Source: DATARH01 sp036008175 (GTDB lineage: Bacteria > Pseudomonadota > Alphaproteobacteria > ATCC43930 > CGMCC-115725). From it: 64,000 nt of DNA. The notes under the pieces are model-generated. The model was not told the DNA's origin, made no database searches, and saw nothing but the letters and a program-made list of their open reading frames with translations. The stretch covers positions 6,944 to 70,943 of the forward strand of contig DASYOB010000084.1 of NCBI GenBank assembly GCA_036008175.1, written 5' to 3'. Shown one piece after another: positions 34,059 to 42,287 of the stretch. A program made the position numbers and the translations under genes. How positions within the stretch are numbered: the stretch's first letter is position 1; the number at the start of each line of letters is the position of its first letter.

Positions 34059-35683
34059 CTATTTCCCCTTCGGCACCGTCTTTACGACCGAGTCGAAGAA
34101 ACCGTACAGCGCATCGCCGCCGATAAAGCCGGCAGCCAATACCTCCATCGAGCCGGTCGCCTCGGGGCCCTTGAACCGCAGGACCAGGGTGCGGATCGCG
34201 ATGCCGACCAGGACCGCCCAGCCGGCCATCGGGTTCGGGATCAACAACCCCGTCGCGAGCAGGATGCCGAGCTGGCGCGATGGCCCGCCCAAGAACTGGA
34301 TAATCGCCGCCGGGATCGCCCAGATCACCAGAGCCCATGCCACATCGGCTGTGGCGCCGGCCTGAATTGTCGCGGCATAGACCTTGTCGACCGGCGGCAC
34401 CAGGCCTTGCGCAAAATAGCCGGGGTGGGCGAGCCATACTGTCGGGATCGCGATCAGAAAGGCGAGCATCGCCGCATAGAGCTGCTGCCGGCGGCCATCC
34501 AGCTCGAAGGCCGGATCGGCGCCCTGCCCGCGCAACAGAAACCCGGCGCGCAGATCGTACCCCATATCGGCAAAGGCCGGGCCGGTCGAGGCGCTGAAGC
34601 CGACGAGGAGCCCGAGCGCGACCGGCGGGAAGCCGATCAGGATGCCGATGATCAGCGTGATCAGCGCCACCGCGAAGGCCGGAAACCAGCCGGCGTGCAT
34701 CGCCGAGATGCCGACGATCAGTTCGTGCACGAAAGCGGCGAAGGCAGCGTAGGCGACAAAGGCGACGAGCATGCCCGGCGACAACTCGGTCACCAGCCCG
34801 CCCATGACCGCGATCAGGATCGCGATCGCGACATAGCCAATGCCGCCAAGGCCGAGCGCGCGCCGCATCGCCGTGTCGTCGGTGGCGCCGGCGATCTCAG
34901 GCGCGCCGCCGCGCCGAGCGATCAGGAGCCCAACCTGCATCAGCGCAACCAGGCCGGCGCCGACCATCGCGCCGTGTGGGACATAGAGCTTGGCGACATC
35001 TATCCCGGCGACCGGCAGCGCGTAGCCGCGGATCAGCAGACCGATGCCGAACATGTCAGTGCCCAGACATTGCCGATGAACGCGACGCCGAACGCCGACA
35101 TCGGGATCTTGAGCCAGCTGCCGGCGATGCCGACGAGAAGGCCGACGCCGAGCAGGGCCGCGCGCCTCCCGCCGGCGTCTCCGGCGCGGATCGCCTCGGC
35201 GGCGGCGATGCCGGGCGGCCAGGTACCGGCAGCCGGGAACACGCGCGTGTCGAACATGCGGTAGAGCATGTACGCATCGAGCAGCATCGACAGCGCCGCG
35301 CCGATCAGCATCGGCAGGATCAGATCCGGCCGGCCGAGCAGAAACGGCACGCCGATCGGCAACAGGAGGCTATTGGCCGCGCCAAAGGTCGCCGCGGAGA
35401 TCGCGCTCTGCGCCAGGTTCTGCACATGGATCGACCGGTAGCGCGCAAAGATCGCGCCCGGCACGCGCGCCAGCAGCATCGCCACCAGCGCACCGATGAT
35501 CGAGGTGTTCGGGGTAATGCCGAGCTGCAGGATCAGCTGCACCCCGATCACCGCGCCGAAGACGCAGAGGACGATCAGCAGGATAAAGGTGGCCGGCGCG
35601 AAGGTGGAGGGGTGGCGAGTGTTGCGCTCGAGCGGTTGCGGCATCGCCGCAGAGCCGGCTTCCATGGGACGAACATCAGTCAT
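34059..35683 (-). pseudogene. OPT-family oligopeptide transporter, frameshifted
   Basis: The 5' part (35683 to about 35045) has multiple helices (FILLIVLCVFGAVIGVQLIL; HVQNLAQSAISAATFGAANSLLLPIG) and runs to AFIGNVWALTCSASVC. The 3' part in another frame starts MFGIGLLIRGYALP and runs to 34059. One inserted base after CTGAC would restore ALTMFGIGL and give a 541-residue protein, the right length for a bacterial OPT transporter. A one-base deletion near 35045 is therefore inferred. OPT proteins import oligopeptides or metal chelates in symport with protons. AroM follows directly, probably in the same transcript. Could be a sequencing error. Confidence 0.75.
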
Positions 35684-35828
35684 GCAAGCCCTCTTCCCCC
35701 AAGGCCATCCTCCCTATCTTGCATCGTTCGACTATCGCCTGGCGAGACCGCGTGTTTTCCGGGGACGGGGTGCTGCAATCCTCGCGCCGTTGTGGATCTC
35801 GGCGCCGCCCGGCCGTTCCGGCTCTCTC

Positions 35829-35856
35829 TTGCATCGCCGGGGCGTTCGCATATCAT
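35829..35856 (+). promoter_or_regulatory. putative promoter of tRNA-Gly
   Basis: TTGCAT (35829-35834), a 16-base spacer and TATCAT (35851-35856) lie 12 bases before the tRNA, consistent with a start a few bases upstream of the mature 5' end. The pair matches sigma70 consensus at four of six and five of six positions. Confidence 0.45.
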
Positions 35857-35868
35857 TCGGCTGCGAGC

Positions 35869-35942
35869 GCGGGTGTAGCTCAATGGCAGAGCAGAAGCTT
35901 CCCAAGCTTACGACGAGGGTTCGATTCCCTTCACCCGCTCCA
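35869..35942 (+). tRNA. tRNA-Gly (anticodon CCC)
   Basis: 74 bases including an encoded CCA. The acceptor stem GCGGGTG pairs with CACCCGC, the anticodon stem-loop is GAAGC-TTCCCAA-GCTT(A) with anticodon CCC, and the T-loop reads GGTTCGATTCC. It closely resembles E. coli glyU. It reads GGG codons. A hairpin follows it. Confidence 0.95.
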
Positions 35943-35972
35943 GCCGCTTAGCTTGCGCCGACACCTAGCGGC
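35943..35972 (+). terminator. possible terminator after tRNA-Gly
   Basis: GCCGCTTAG (35943-35951) and CTAGCGGC (35965-35972) form a stem with a one-base bulge immediately after the tRNA, followed by GCTTCTTT. The T-run is weak. Confidence 0.35.
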
Positions 35973-36167
35973 GCTTCTTTCGCGTCGCCAGCGTGCTGTC
36001 GGCCTTGCCGTGAGGAGGGCCTGAGCCGCAGGCTGAAGGTTCCGCGCCGCGGGTCAGCGCTGCCAGCCGGCAGCGCCAGCCGCCCGCGAGAGCACCAAAC
36101 GCGCTCTAGTTGATGGATTTTGTCGCCGGCGGGCTCTTCGACGGTCGAAAGCGCATACCAATGTCTC

Positions 36168-36425
36168 TCAGGGACCGTTCCCAGCATTCGGCGCCGGCAC
36201 CACGCCATTCGTATATGGATCGTAATTCCAGGAGGGCGTTGTCTGCGGAGCCCGACGGTAAGGCAGCGCTTGATTATAAGATTGGACTGGGTTGTAAAGT
36301 TGCGCCTGGTTGTAGGGTTGTGTTTGATTACTAGGATACATTTGATATTGAGATTGAGCGTTAGCGGCAAATGTCGTTACGATGAGAATTCCTATGCTTA
36401 GGAACAGAAGTTTTCGCGGTATCAT
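36168..36425 (-). CDS. small secreted Asn/Gln/Tyr/Pro-rich protein
   Basis: 85 residues. A clean signal peptide (MIPRKLLFLSIGILIVTTFAANA) precedes a short mature chain rich in N, Q, Y and P with irregular repeats PYNQAQLYNP and SYNQALPYR. No known domain. The ATG at 36425 starts the signal peptide; the open frame continues upstream but that part does not resemble protein. Codon use and composition are lower GC than the neighbours. Could be a surface or envelope peptide; function unknown. Confidence 0.55.
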   Translation of the reverse strand: MIPRKLLFLSIGILIVTTFAANAQSQYQMYPSNQTQPYNQAQLYNPVQSYNQALPYRRAPQTTPSWNYDPYTNGVVPAPNAGNGP

Positions 36426-36631
36426 CGCTATATCGAGCTGGTGATTGCAAAGGGCCACGATTGCCCCGCTCAGTAGGCTACATAGCGCTGACGTGATAAC
36501 GCGGGCTTTGTCCGATCGTGAAATCGAGTTTATTTTCGGCGTGAGCCGCACAAGCGAAGTCGTTCGCACCCGTTTTTGGAGGGTCTTTCCTCGTGCTGCT
36601 AAGCGCTCCGGTATGATTGCCCGGAGCTATT

Positions 36632-37384
36632 CTAGCCGTTACGGGTTTTGCCCAGTGGCGCCTGGCCAGAAACTTCTGCGGCGGCGTGATCCTCAGCCAC
36701 GATGGCTGGCTCCGCCTGAAGCAGCCGCAGCAGTTTTTCAGCTTCTGCGATTTTTGCCGCGACGAGTTCCTGGGGAAACCACTCCCGCGCCCACTGCGTG
36801 TTGAACGAAAGGCGGCCGAGAAACGACCGTTGCGCTCTCAATACCTCAAGCGGTGTCACTTCCCATTCCTGCGCCAGGCCGATGACGACCTGTTGAATCC
36901 AAACCGGACTGAGCACTTGCGCGAGGTCAGCGTCACGGAGGATTTTTCCGAGCAGATCGAGCTTGTCGCTGCCGATTTTGTAGGGAAAGTGAGTTGCTTC
37001 GATTAGCGCCTCGATCTCAGGGAGATACTCGCGATCGCCAGGCATAATGTGACGCCGCAAGCCGACAATGGCGATTTTGATGTTTACCCGATCCGGATCG
37101 TTCTCGCGTGGATGAGGATGACCGGGATGATCAAAATCGTGGAATAGCGCAGCAACAAGCAAGCTGCGCATTTGACGTGGCGTGAGCTTCTTTTGGTAGT
37201 ACCGGCACGCCTTGTGGCACAGCCACAGCACATGCAGCATATGCCGGAAATTATGATAGGGGTTATGCAGATTGGTCGACCGGAAGAACAGTATCTGCAA
37301 ATATGAGATCAAGTCTCCTTCATAAAGACCTTCTTCGTTTCCGATAATCTCCGGAAGATCGCCGGTCACCTCTGAGGCCAGCAT
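36632..37384 (-). CDS. class I (eukaryote-like) 3',5'-cyclic nucleotide phosphodiesterase
   Basis: 250 residues from ATG 37384, which has GAGGAGGGG five bases upstream; a GTG at 37420 overlapping the upstream stop (GTGA) is the alternative. The catalytic domain has NPYHNFRHMLHVLWLCHKA and HDFDHPGH, the metal-binding HD signature of animal-type PDEs, and a second metal Asp is expected in ILRDADLAQVL. It would hydrolyse cAMP or cGMP in the cytoplasm. No cyclase is adjacent. It ends a run of methyltransferase/glycosyltransferase genes on the same strand, suggesting it modulates that pathway, but this is inference. Such PDEs are uncommon in bacteria. Confidence 0.82.
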   Translation of the reverse strand: MLASEVTGDLPEIIGNEEGLYEGDLISYLQILFFRSTNLHNPYHNFRHMLHVLWLCHKACRYYQKKLTPRQMRSLLVAALFHDFDHPGHPHPRENDPDRVNIKIAIVGLRRHIMPGDREYLPEIEALIEATHFPYKIGSDKLDLLGKILRDADLAQVLSPVWIQQVVIGLAQEWEVTPLEVLRAQRSFLGRLSFNTQWAREWFPQELVAAKIAEAEKLLRLLQAEPAIVAEDHAAAEVSGQAPLGKTRNG

Positions 37385-37416
37385 GCGCCCCTCCTCAGTG
37401 CTCGACGAGGTGTATA

Positions 37417-39003
37417 TCACAGTTCCCTCGGGTCGGTTAGCGACCCGGTGCGTTGAAAAGTGAAATCCGCACGTCCCGGATCAGCCACCCGCTCCAGCCT
37501 CTTGTGGCGCGCGATAGTCACAGTCAGCCGCCGCAGCAGGAGACCGAGCGAGCGCAGATCCGGACCGCCGTCTTCGGCGGCGATGCGCGGCCGGTGGATA
37601 CGAAATTCGATCAGCAAATCGTCGCCCTTGCCGTCCTGCTCGGGGATCGCAATGTCCCTCGTCAAGACGGCGTCCATTCCGCCATTGAATGTCCATTCGA
37701 CGGCAGCGGACCCATTGACGACGACATCGACCTGCTGTGCCTCGCTCGGCGCGATATAGGGCGATACCTCGAAGCTGAGCGCGAGCGGCCCCGGCGACCG
37801 GCCCCTCAGGCTCAGCAAAACAGTCGCGCTGCTTGCTGCGCTCCAGCAACCGCCGACCTCCGGCTCCGGCGGATACCAGCCCGTCATCCTTGTCGCCGCG
37901 ATCGAAGTCGGCCTGCCGAAATCGATTACCGTGCCGTCTGTCAGCGGACGAAAATAGCGCGCGCGGCGCTCGGTGGAGCGATCCGGCAGCTGCCAATCCA
38001 ATGCCGGGAGCGATGGCGCGGCGCGGTCGGGCGGTCGCCGACAGAATTCCGGCGTGCGCGTGCGAAATACAATCGGCGGTTCCGACGCGCGCTTCGCTAT
38101 CACCGCGGCCATCATGGTCGGCTTGGTCCAGCCGCCGTCGATCAACTGATCCTCCAGCGCCTGCGTCCGGCGCACGATCTCTTGGTCGAACGGGTCGGCC
38201 GCATCGAAATTCGGGCCGAACCCGCGATCGAGGAAGACCTCGACCAGGCCGCCCCAGCCGAAAAATCGGCGGAATTCGAAATGCTCGATACAGAGGGGAA
38301 GAATGTCCTGGGCGCGTATGCCCTCAAACCCTTCGGTCGAACAATCCCAGTTATCGTATTCCTGCTCCAACCGGTGAAGCTGACGGTTGTATTTGAAGCC
38401 TATCGGCAATTGTTTCCAGATGTGATTGACGACGGCGAGTGTCTCCTGCCACCGCATGTGGCCGTTGCGGCCGATCATGTCCTGAGTGACGAAATATCCG
38501 TCGGCGGCAAGAGCGGTGTCGATCGCGGCGAAGACGTGCTCAAGATTGGCGATGTGGTGCAGCGAGTGGTGCGCCATCACCGCCCCATAGGTTGCATCCG
38601 GCTGCCATAGATTGATGTCGCAGACGGTCGCCAACACCTCTTGGCGCAACGCGTTCTGTCGTATCGCGTCGGCGGCGCGCTCGACCAGGACCGGCGAGAG
38701 TTCCAGGCAATCGATGTGGAACTCCGTCAGACCGCGAGCGCGCAGCGCGTTGGCGATCCCGATCTCGATGCTGGCGTCACCCGCGCCGATGCTGAGCACC
38801 CGGTTGATCCCGGTCCTGCTAAAGCTCTCAACCAGAAAATTTACATAGAATTCGGTGGTGCCGCTGACGCCGAACACCGAACGCAGCCGCAAAGTCAAAT
38901 AGCTGTTTGACCACAAGTGAAAAATGGCCGGCAGGTCATGGATGTCTTGCGGCGACTCGTATTGTCTGATCTGAGCTTCCGCGCGGCTCGAATAGTCCGT
39001 CAT
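37417..39003 (-). CDS. SAM-dependent methyltransferase with C-terminal sandwich domain
   Basis: 528 residues. The methyltransferase core (residues about 60-250) has RVLSIGAGDASIEIG, FHIDCLELSPVLVE, YGAVMAHHSLHHIANLEHVF and DGYFVTQDMIGRNG. After a linker, residues about 345-500 look like a beta-sandwich (FEVSPYIAPSEAQQVDVVVNGSAAVEWTFNGG) similar to domains found at the ends of glycan-modifying enzymes. It probably methylates a sugar or polysaccharide. It starts 23 bases after the GT gene stop and the PDE gene overlaps or follows its stop, so the genes form a compact unit. Confidence 0.8.
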   Translation of the reverse strand: MTDYSSRAEAQIRQYESPQDIHDLPAIFHLWSNSYLTLRLRSVFGVSGTTEFYVNFLVESFSRTGINRVLSIGAGDASIEIGIANALRARGLTEFHIDCLELSPVLVERAADAIRQNALRQEVLATVCDINLWQPDATYGAVMAHHSLHHIANLEHVFAAIDTALAADGYFVTQDMIGRNGHMRWQETLAVVNHIWKQLPIGFKYNRQLHRLEQEYDNWDCSTEGFEGIRAQDILPLCIEHFEFRRFFGWGGLVEVFLDRGFGPNFDAADPFDQEIVRRTQALEDQLIDGGWTKPTMMAAVIAKRASEPPIVFRTRTPEFCRRPPDRAAPSLPALDWQLPDRSTERRARYFRPLTDGTVIDFGRPTSIAATRMTGWYPPEPEVGGCWSAASSATVLLSLRGRSPGPLALSFEVSPYIAPSEAQQVDVVVNGSAAVEWTFNGGMDAVLTRDIAIPEQDGKGDDLLIEFRIHRPRIAAEDGGPDLRSLGLLLRRLTVTIARHKRLERVADPGRADFTFQRTGSLTDPREL

Positions 39004-39026
39004 TGAACGAGCTTCATAAAGGCCGC

Positions 39027-41630
39027 CTATCGGCGCAAAAAGCCCGGGCCGTCGGCGAGAACAGCTAGCTCGGGAATGTCGATTGCGATCCGGCGGGCCG
39101 CGGCTGCATAGCCAAACTCACGTTCGACAAAATCGAGGCCCTGGAGCGCGCGCTGCCGGGCAAGTCCTGGATCCCTGATGAGCCTGGCGGTGGCCTCGGC
39201 AAACTCTTCCGCTGTGTTGGCGATCTCGACAACCCCCTTGGCACCAGCCAGCCCTTGAATTCCCGCGATCGTGGTCACCATCGGCACGCCAAACCGCATC
39301 GCCTCGACGACCTTCCCCTTGACGCCGGCACCGAACTGGAGCGGAGCGACAGCGACCGCAGCCGATCGATAGAGCCACTCCAGCACCGGGTCGGAAACAT
39401 ATTCGGTGACGAGGATATCCTCGGCGACCAGGCCTCTCACCGCTGGCGGCGGAAACGCGCCGGCGATGACGGTCGCAATGCCCGGAACCAGCCTCTTGAG
39501 GCGGGGCAGGATGTCATGGACCAGCCAGGTCGCCGCCTCGATGTTGGGACGGTGGCGAAAGCCGCCGACGAACAGGATCGAGGGAGGACCGGTGCGGCTG
39601 CGCCCGACCCGCGCTCGCGTTGCCGCAATCTCGCGCTCGGAATAGACATAGGGGGTCAGCACCCGCGCCGCTTTGCCCGGCAGCTCGCGTCGCACGGCGT
39701 CCACCTCCTCCGCCGCCGGGTAGTACACGACATCGGCTTGCTCCCATGTATCGAGCTCGGCTCGCCGCCAAAATTCGATCTCGCTCAGGAGCTGCTGTCG
39801 CGCAGTCGTCGCGTATTCCCGCTCCAGGCGCACGGCATGTAGATCATGCCCGTAATAAAGCCTTCGGGCTCGCGTTCGCTCTGCGACTTCATTGATATAG
39901 TTAAGCGCGATATGCGCACGGCTGAATAAGACGTAATCCAGATAGCCGCCGTTTTCGTCAATCCACTCGGAAAATCGGCCGCTCAGCTGTTGTCCGTACA
40001 ACACTTCGATGCCGAGATCCTGCAATGTCTTGGCGTACGTGCGGTCGCGCTGTAGATTGTCCGGCCAGAACGCCACCTGCAGCCCGGCATCGACGAACAT
40101 TTTCAAATAGGCGAAGATCGTTCGAGAGCCCGCGTCCCGATCGAATTGCGGGACGTAGTGGTCGATCACCAGGATGTGCTTGCGCCACCGGCTGCGATCC
40201 CGCGCGATAAATGCGGCGTGTCCGTCGGCGGCGTGCTGCGACCGCAGCACGGCGCCCCATTTTTCGACGAATTTCCGCCGGTTCTCGGCCTGATAAGCCT
40301 TGATGCCGGTCTCGATATCGGTGCCGTTCGAAATCCCCTCGTGATGGATCACCTGTGCGCCGGGGGAATACAGCACACGCAGGCCGCGCGCCCGCAACGC
40401 GAACGCCAGATCGGAGTCGTCAAAATAGGCCGGGGTGTAACGCTCGTCGAACCCACCAACGGCATCCCACACTCTTCTCGGCAAGGCGATGGCAGCGCCC
40501 GAGGCATAATCGACTTCTTTGAGGTAGCTGAATTCCGGCAAGGTCGGATCCTGACCACGGCCGAAATTCCAGCCGGTCCCATCGCGCCAGATGATACCGC
40601 CCGCCTCTTGCAGCGTGCCGTCGGCATTCAGCAGCTTCGAGCCGACAAGGCCGACGCCGGTAAAGCGTTCGAAGGGCGCGAGGATCTCGTCGAGCCAGTT
40701 GTCGACAACGATCGTATCGTTATTAAGCAGCACCAGATAATTGCCGGCCGCGTGCTGTGCGCAAAGATTGCAATTGCGGATGAAGCCTTGGTTCTCCGCG
40801 TGGGTAATACAGCGTACAACGCCGCCCAGGTCGGAAAACACCGCTTCGGTTTCGTCGGACGAGTTATCGTTGCCGATGACGATCTCATAACGAGTGTTTG
40901 AATTGTGCTCGAGCAGTGAGATGACCGCTGCAATCGTATACTCGACATGATTGAAACCCGGGATGATGACCGAGGCCTCAACCGGCCGCGGCGTGTTTGC
41001 CGTCTCCGAGAGCACGCGCAGCTGCCGCACGAGCGAACCGAGCAGCCGTTGACGGCTCGGTTCGCCCGATTGCCGGGATCTGCCTACGGCTTCGATGATC
41101 TCGAAATAGCCTGAAATCCGGCGCGCAGCATCCTCGCCGACCTCGTCCCTCAGGAGATCGAAGAGACGCCCGCGCGCTTTGCTGGAATCGGGGTCAGCGG
41201 GCGGTGCGGTCGACGGTTCCGCTTCGGCCTGCCGCCGAAGCTCGCGGATGTCCTGCTCCGACCAGCCGAGCGTGAGCAGGTCGCGCAGCGGGTCTGAGAC
41301 GGCGCTGTCTATGGTGAAGGCGCGCAGGTAGGCCGCCTCGGCCTCCTTCGCGCGGCCCTGAATTTTCAGCACATGGCCAAGTTGCAGGTGCGCGTCGGCG
41401 CAGTGGGGGTCGCAGGCGATCGCTACCCGGTACGCGCTTTCCGCCCGCAGCGCATCGCCCGATTCTTTGAGCGCATGGCCATATTGCACCCAGATCGGCT
41501 GATTGCGGGGATTACGGTCGAGAGCGGTGCGGTAGAGCCGCGCTGCCGCGGCCCAGTCACCCGTCTCGCGCGCCCGATCGGCCCGGCTGATGACGCTCGG
41601 TTTCGGGCCGCTGCGGCCAAACCACGTCAT
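39027..41630 (-). CDS. TPR-GT2-GT4 multidomain glycosyltransferase
   Basis: 867 residues in three parts. Residues about 15-125: tetratricopeptide helices (QPIWVQYGHALKESGD, ADAHLQLGHVLKIQGRAKEAEAAY). Residues about 216-460: a GT-A glycosyltransferase family 2 domain (SVIIPGFNHVEYTIAAV, VIGNDNSSDET, DDSDLAFALRARG) with acidic DXD-like residues. Residues about 490-860: a GT-B-like domain (FVGGFRHRPNIEAATWLVHDI, FGAGVKGKVVEAMRFGVPMV). Two transferases in one chain suggest sequential sugar additions. The ATG overlaps the stop of the upstream TPR gene by four bases. No transmembrane helix; it probably acts at the cytoplasmic face on a lipid-linked or protein acceptor. Confidence 0.85.
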   Translation of the reverse strand: MTWFGRSGPKPSVISRADRARETGDWAAAARLYRTALDRNPRNQPIWVQYGHALKESGDALRAESAYRVAIACDPHCADAHLQLGHVLKIQGRAKEAEAAYLRAFTIDSAVSDPLRDLLTLGWSEQDIRELRRQAEAEPSTAPPADPDSSKARGRLFDLLRDEVGEDAARRISGYFEIIEAVGRSRQSGEPSRQRLLGSLVRQLRVLSETANTPRPVEASVIIPGFNHVEYTIAAVISLLEHNSNTRYEIVIGNDNSSDETEAVFSDLGGVVRCITHAENQGFIRNCNLCAQHAAGNYLVLLNNDTIVVDNWLDEILAPFERFTGVGLVGSKLLNADGTLQEAGGIIWRDGTGWNFGRGQDPTLPEFSYLKEVDYASGAAIALPRRVWDAVGGFDERYTPAYFDDSDLAFALRARGLRVLYSPGAQVIHHEGISNGTDIETGIKAYQAENRRKFVEKWGAVLRSQHAADGHAAFIARDRSRWRKHILVIDHYVPQFDRDAGSRTIFAYLKMFVDAGLQVAFWPDNLQRDRTYAKTLQDLGIEVLYGQQLSGRFSEWIDENGGYLDYVLFSRAHIALNYINEVAERTRARRLYYGHDLHAVRLEREYATTARQQLLSEIEFWRRAELDTWEQADVVYYPAAEEVDAVRRELPGKAARVLTPYVYSEREIAATRARVGRSRTGPPSILFVGGFRHRPNIEAATWLVHDILPRLKRLVPGIATVIAGAFPPPAVRGLVAEDILVTEYVSDPVLEWLYRSAAVAVAPLQFGAGVKGKVVEAMRFGVPMVTTIAGIQGLAGAKGVVEIANTAEEFAEATARLIRDPGLARQRALQGLDFVEREFGYAAAARRIAIDIPELAVLADGPGFLRR

Positions 41631-42280
41631 TCTTGGGTGCCGGCCGATAACGCGCTGTCGTCATGAAGCGTGCGGGAGAGCGCGCCACGGAGCGCGGCGA
41701 TCTCGCTTTGCATTCCCGCCGCCGCCGTTGCCAATCTGCGGGACTTCCGCTCGGCCTCGGACAGCACTTCGCACAGCCGATCGATCTCGCCTTCCGTCGC
41801 CGACGACGCTCGGCTCGGCTCACCCGGCGTGCAGCTTCCCGCCGGGTTGACGCCCGCCAGTTGCTTGAGCTCCGACAAGACCGCTGCCGACCAGCCAAAC
41901 CCGCCAAGCTCGCGTATCGGCTCGGGCGAAGAATGGTCGAGCACGGCGGCGATAAGGTAGGAGACTTCCGCTTCGCTCCTCTTACCCTGGATCTTCAGGA
42001 CATGGCCGAGCTGGAGGTGGGCGTCGGCGCTATCCGGATCGTACGAGATCGCAGTGCGATAGGTTGCTTCAGCTTCCGAACATCGGCCCGCCTCTTTTAG
42101 CGCATGGCCGTACTGCACCCAGATTGGCGGATTGTCCGGGGATCGGTTGAGCGCTTTTCTATAAAGACGGGCAGCCGTCGTCCACCGCCCGGCATCGCGG
42201 GCACGATCGGCGCGGGTAATCGTCATCAGCGTTCGTCGCAAGGCGGAAGGCTGGAGCATGGCGATACGCCGATAGGTCAC
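41627..42280 (-). CDS. TPR protein paralogous to the N-terminus of the glycosyltransferase
   Basis: 217 residues from GTG 42280, or 210 from ATG 42259. Residues about 20-110 closely match the TPR part of the next gene (RADRARDAGRWTTAARLYRKALNRSP; PPIWVQYGHALKEAG; SADAHLQLGHVLKIQGKRSEAE). The C-terminal half is a charged coiled-coil-like stretch (EGEIDRLCEVLSEAERKSRRLATAAAGMQSEIAALR). The stop overlaps the glycosyltransferase start by four bases, so translation is coupled. It may serve as an assembly partner for the same complex. No enzymatic domain. Confidence 0.7.
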   Translation of the reverse strand: MTYRRIAMLQPSALRRTLMTITRADRARDAGRWTTAARLYRKALNRSPDNPPIWVQYGHALKEAGRCSEAEATYRTAISYDPDSADAHLQLGHVLKIQGKRSEAEVSYLIAAVLDHSSPEPIRELGGFGWSAAVLSELKQLAGVNPAGSCTPGEPSRASSATEGEIDRLCEVLSEAERKSRRLATAAAGMQSEIAALRGALSRTLHDDSALSAGTQE

Positions 42281-42287
42281 ACTGCGA

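Noticed and set aside
32823..35264. 813-codon open frame on the plus strand
   Set aside because: Antisense to the amidase, aroM and OPT genes, compositionally like a shadow and without motif. Rejected despite its length.
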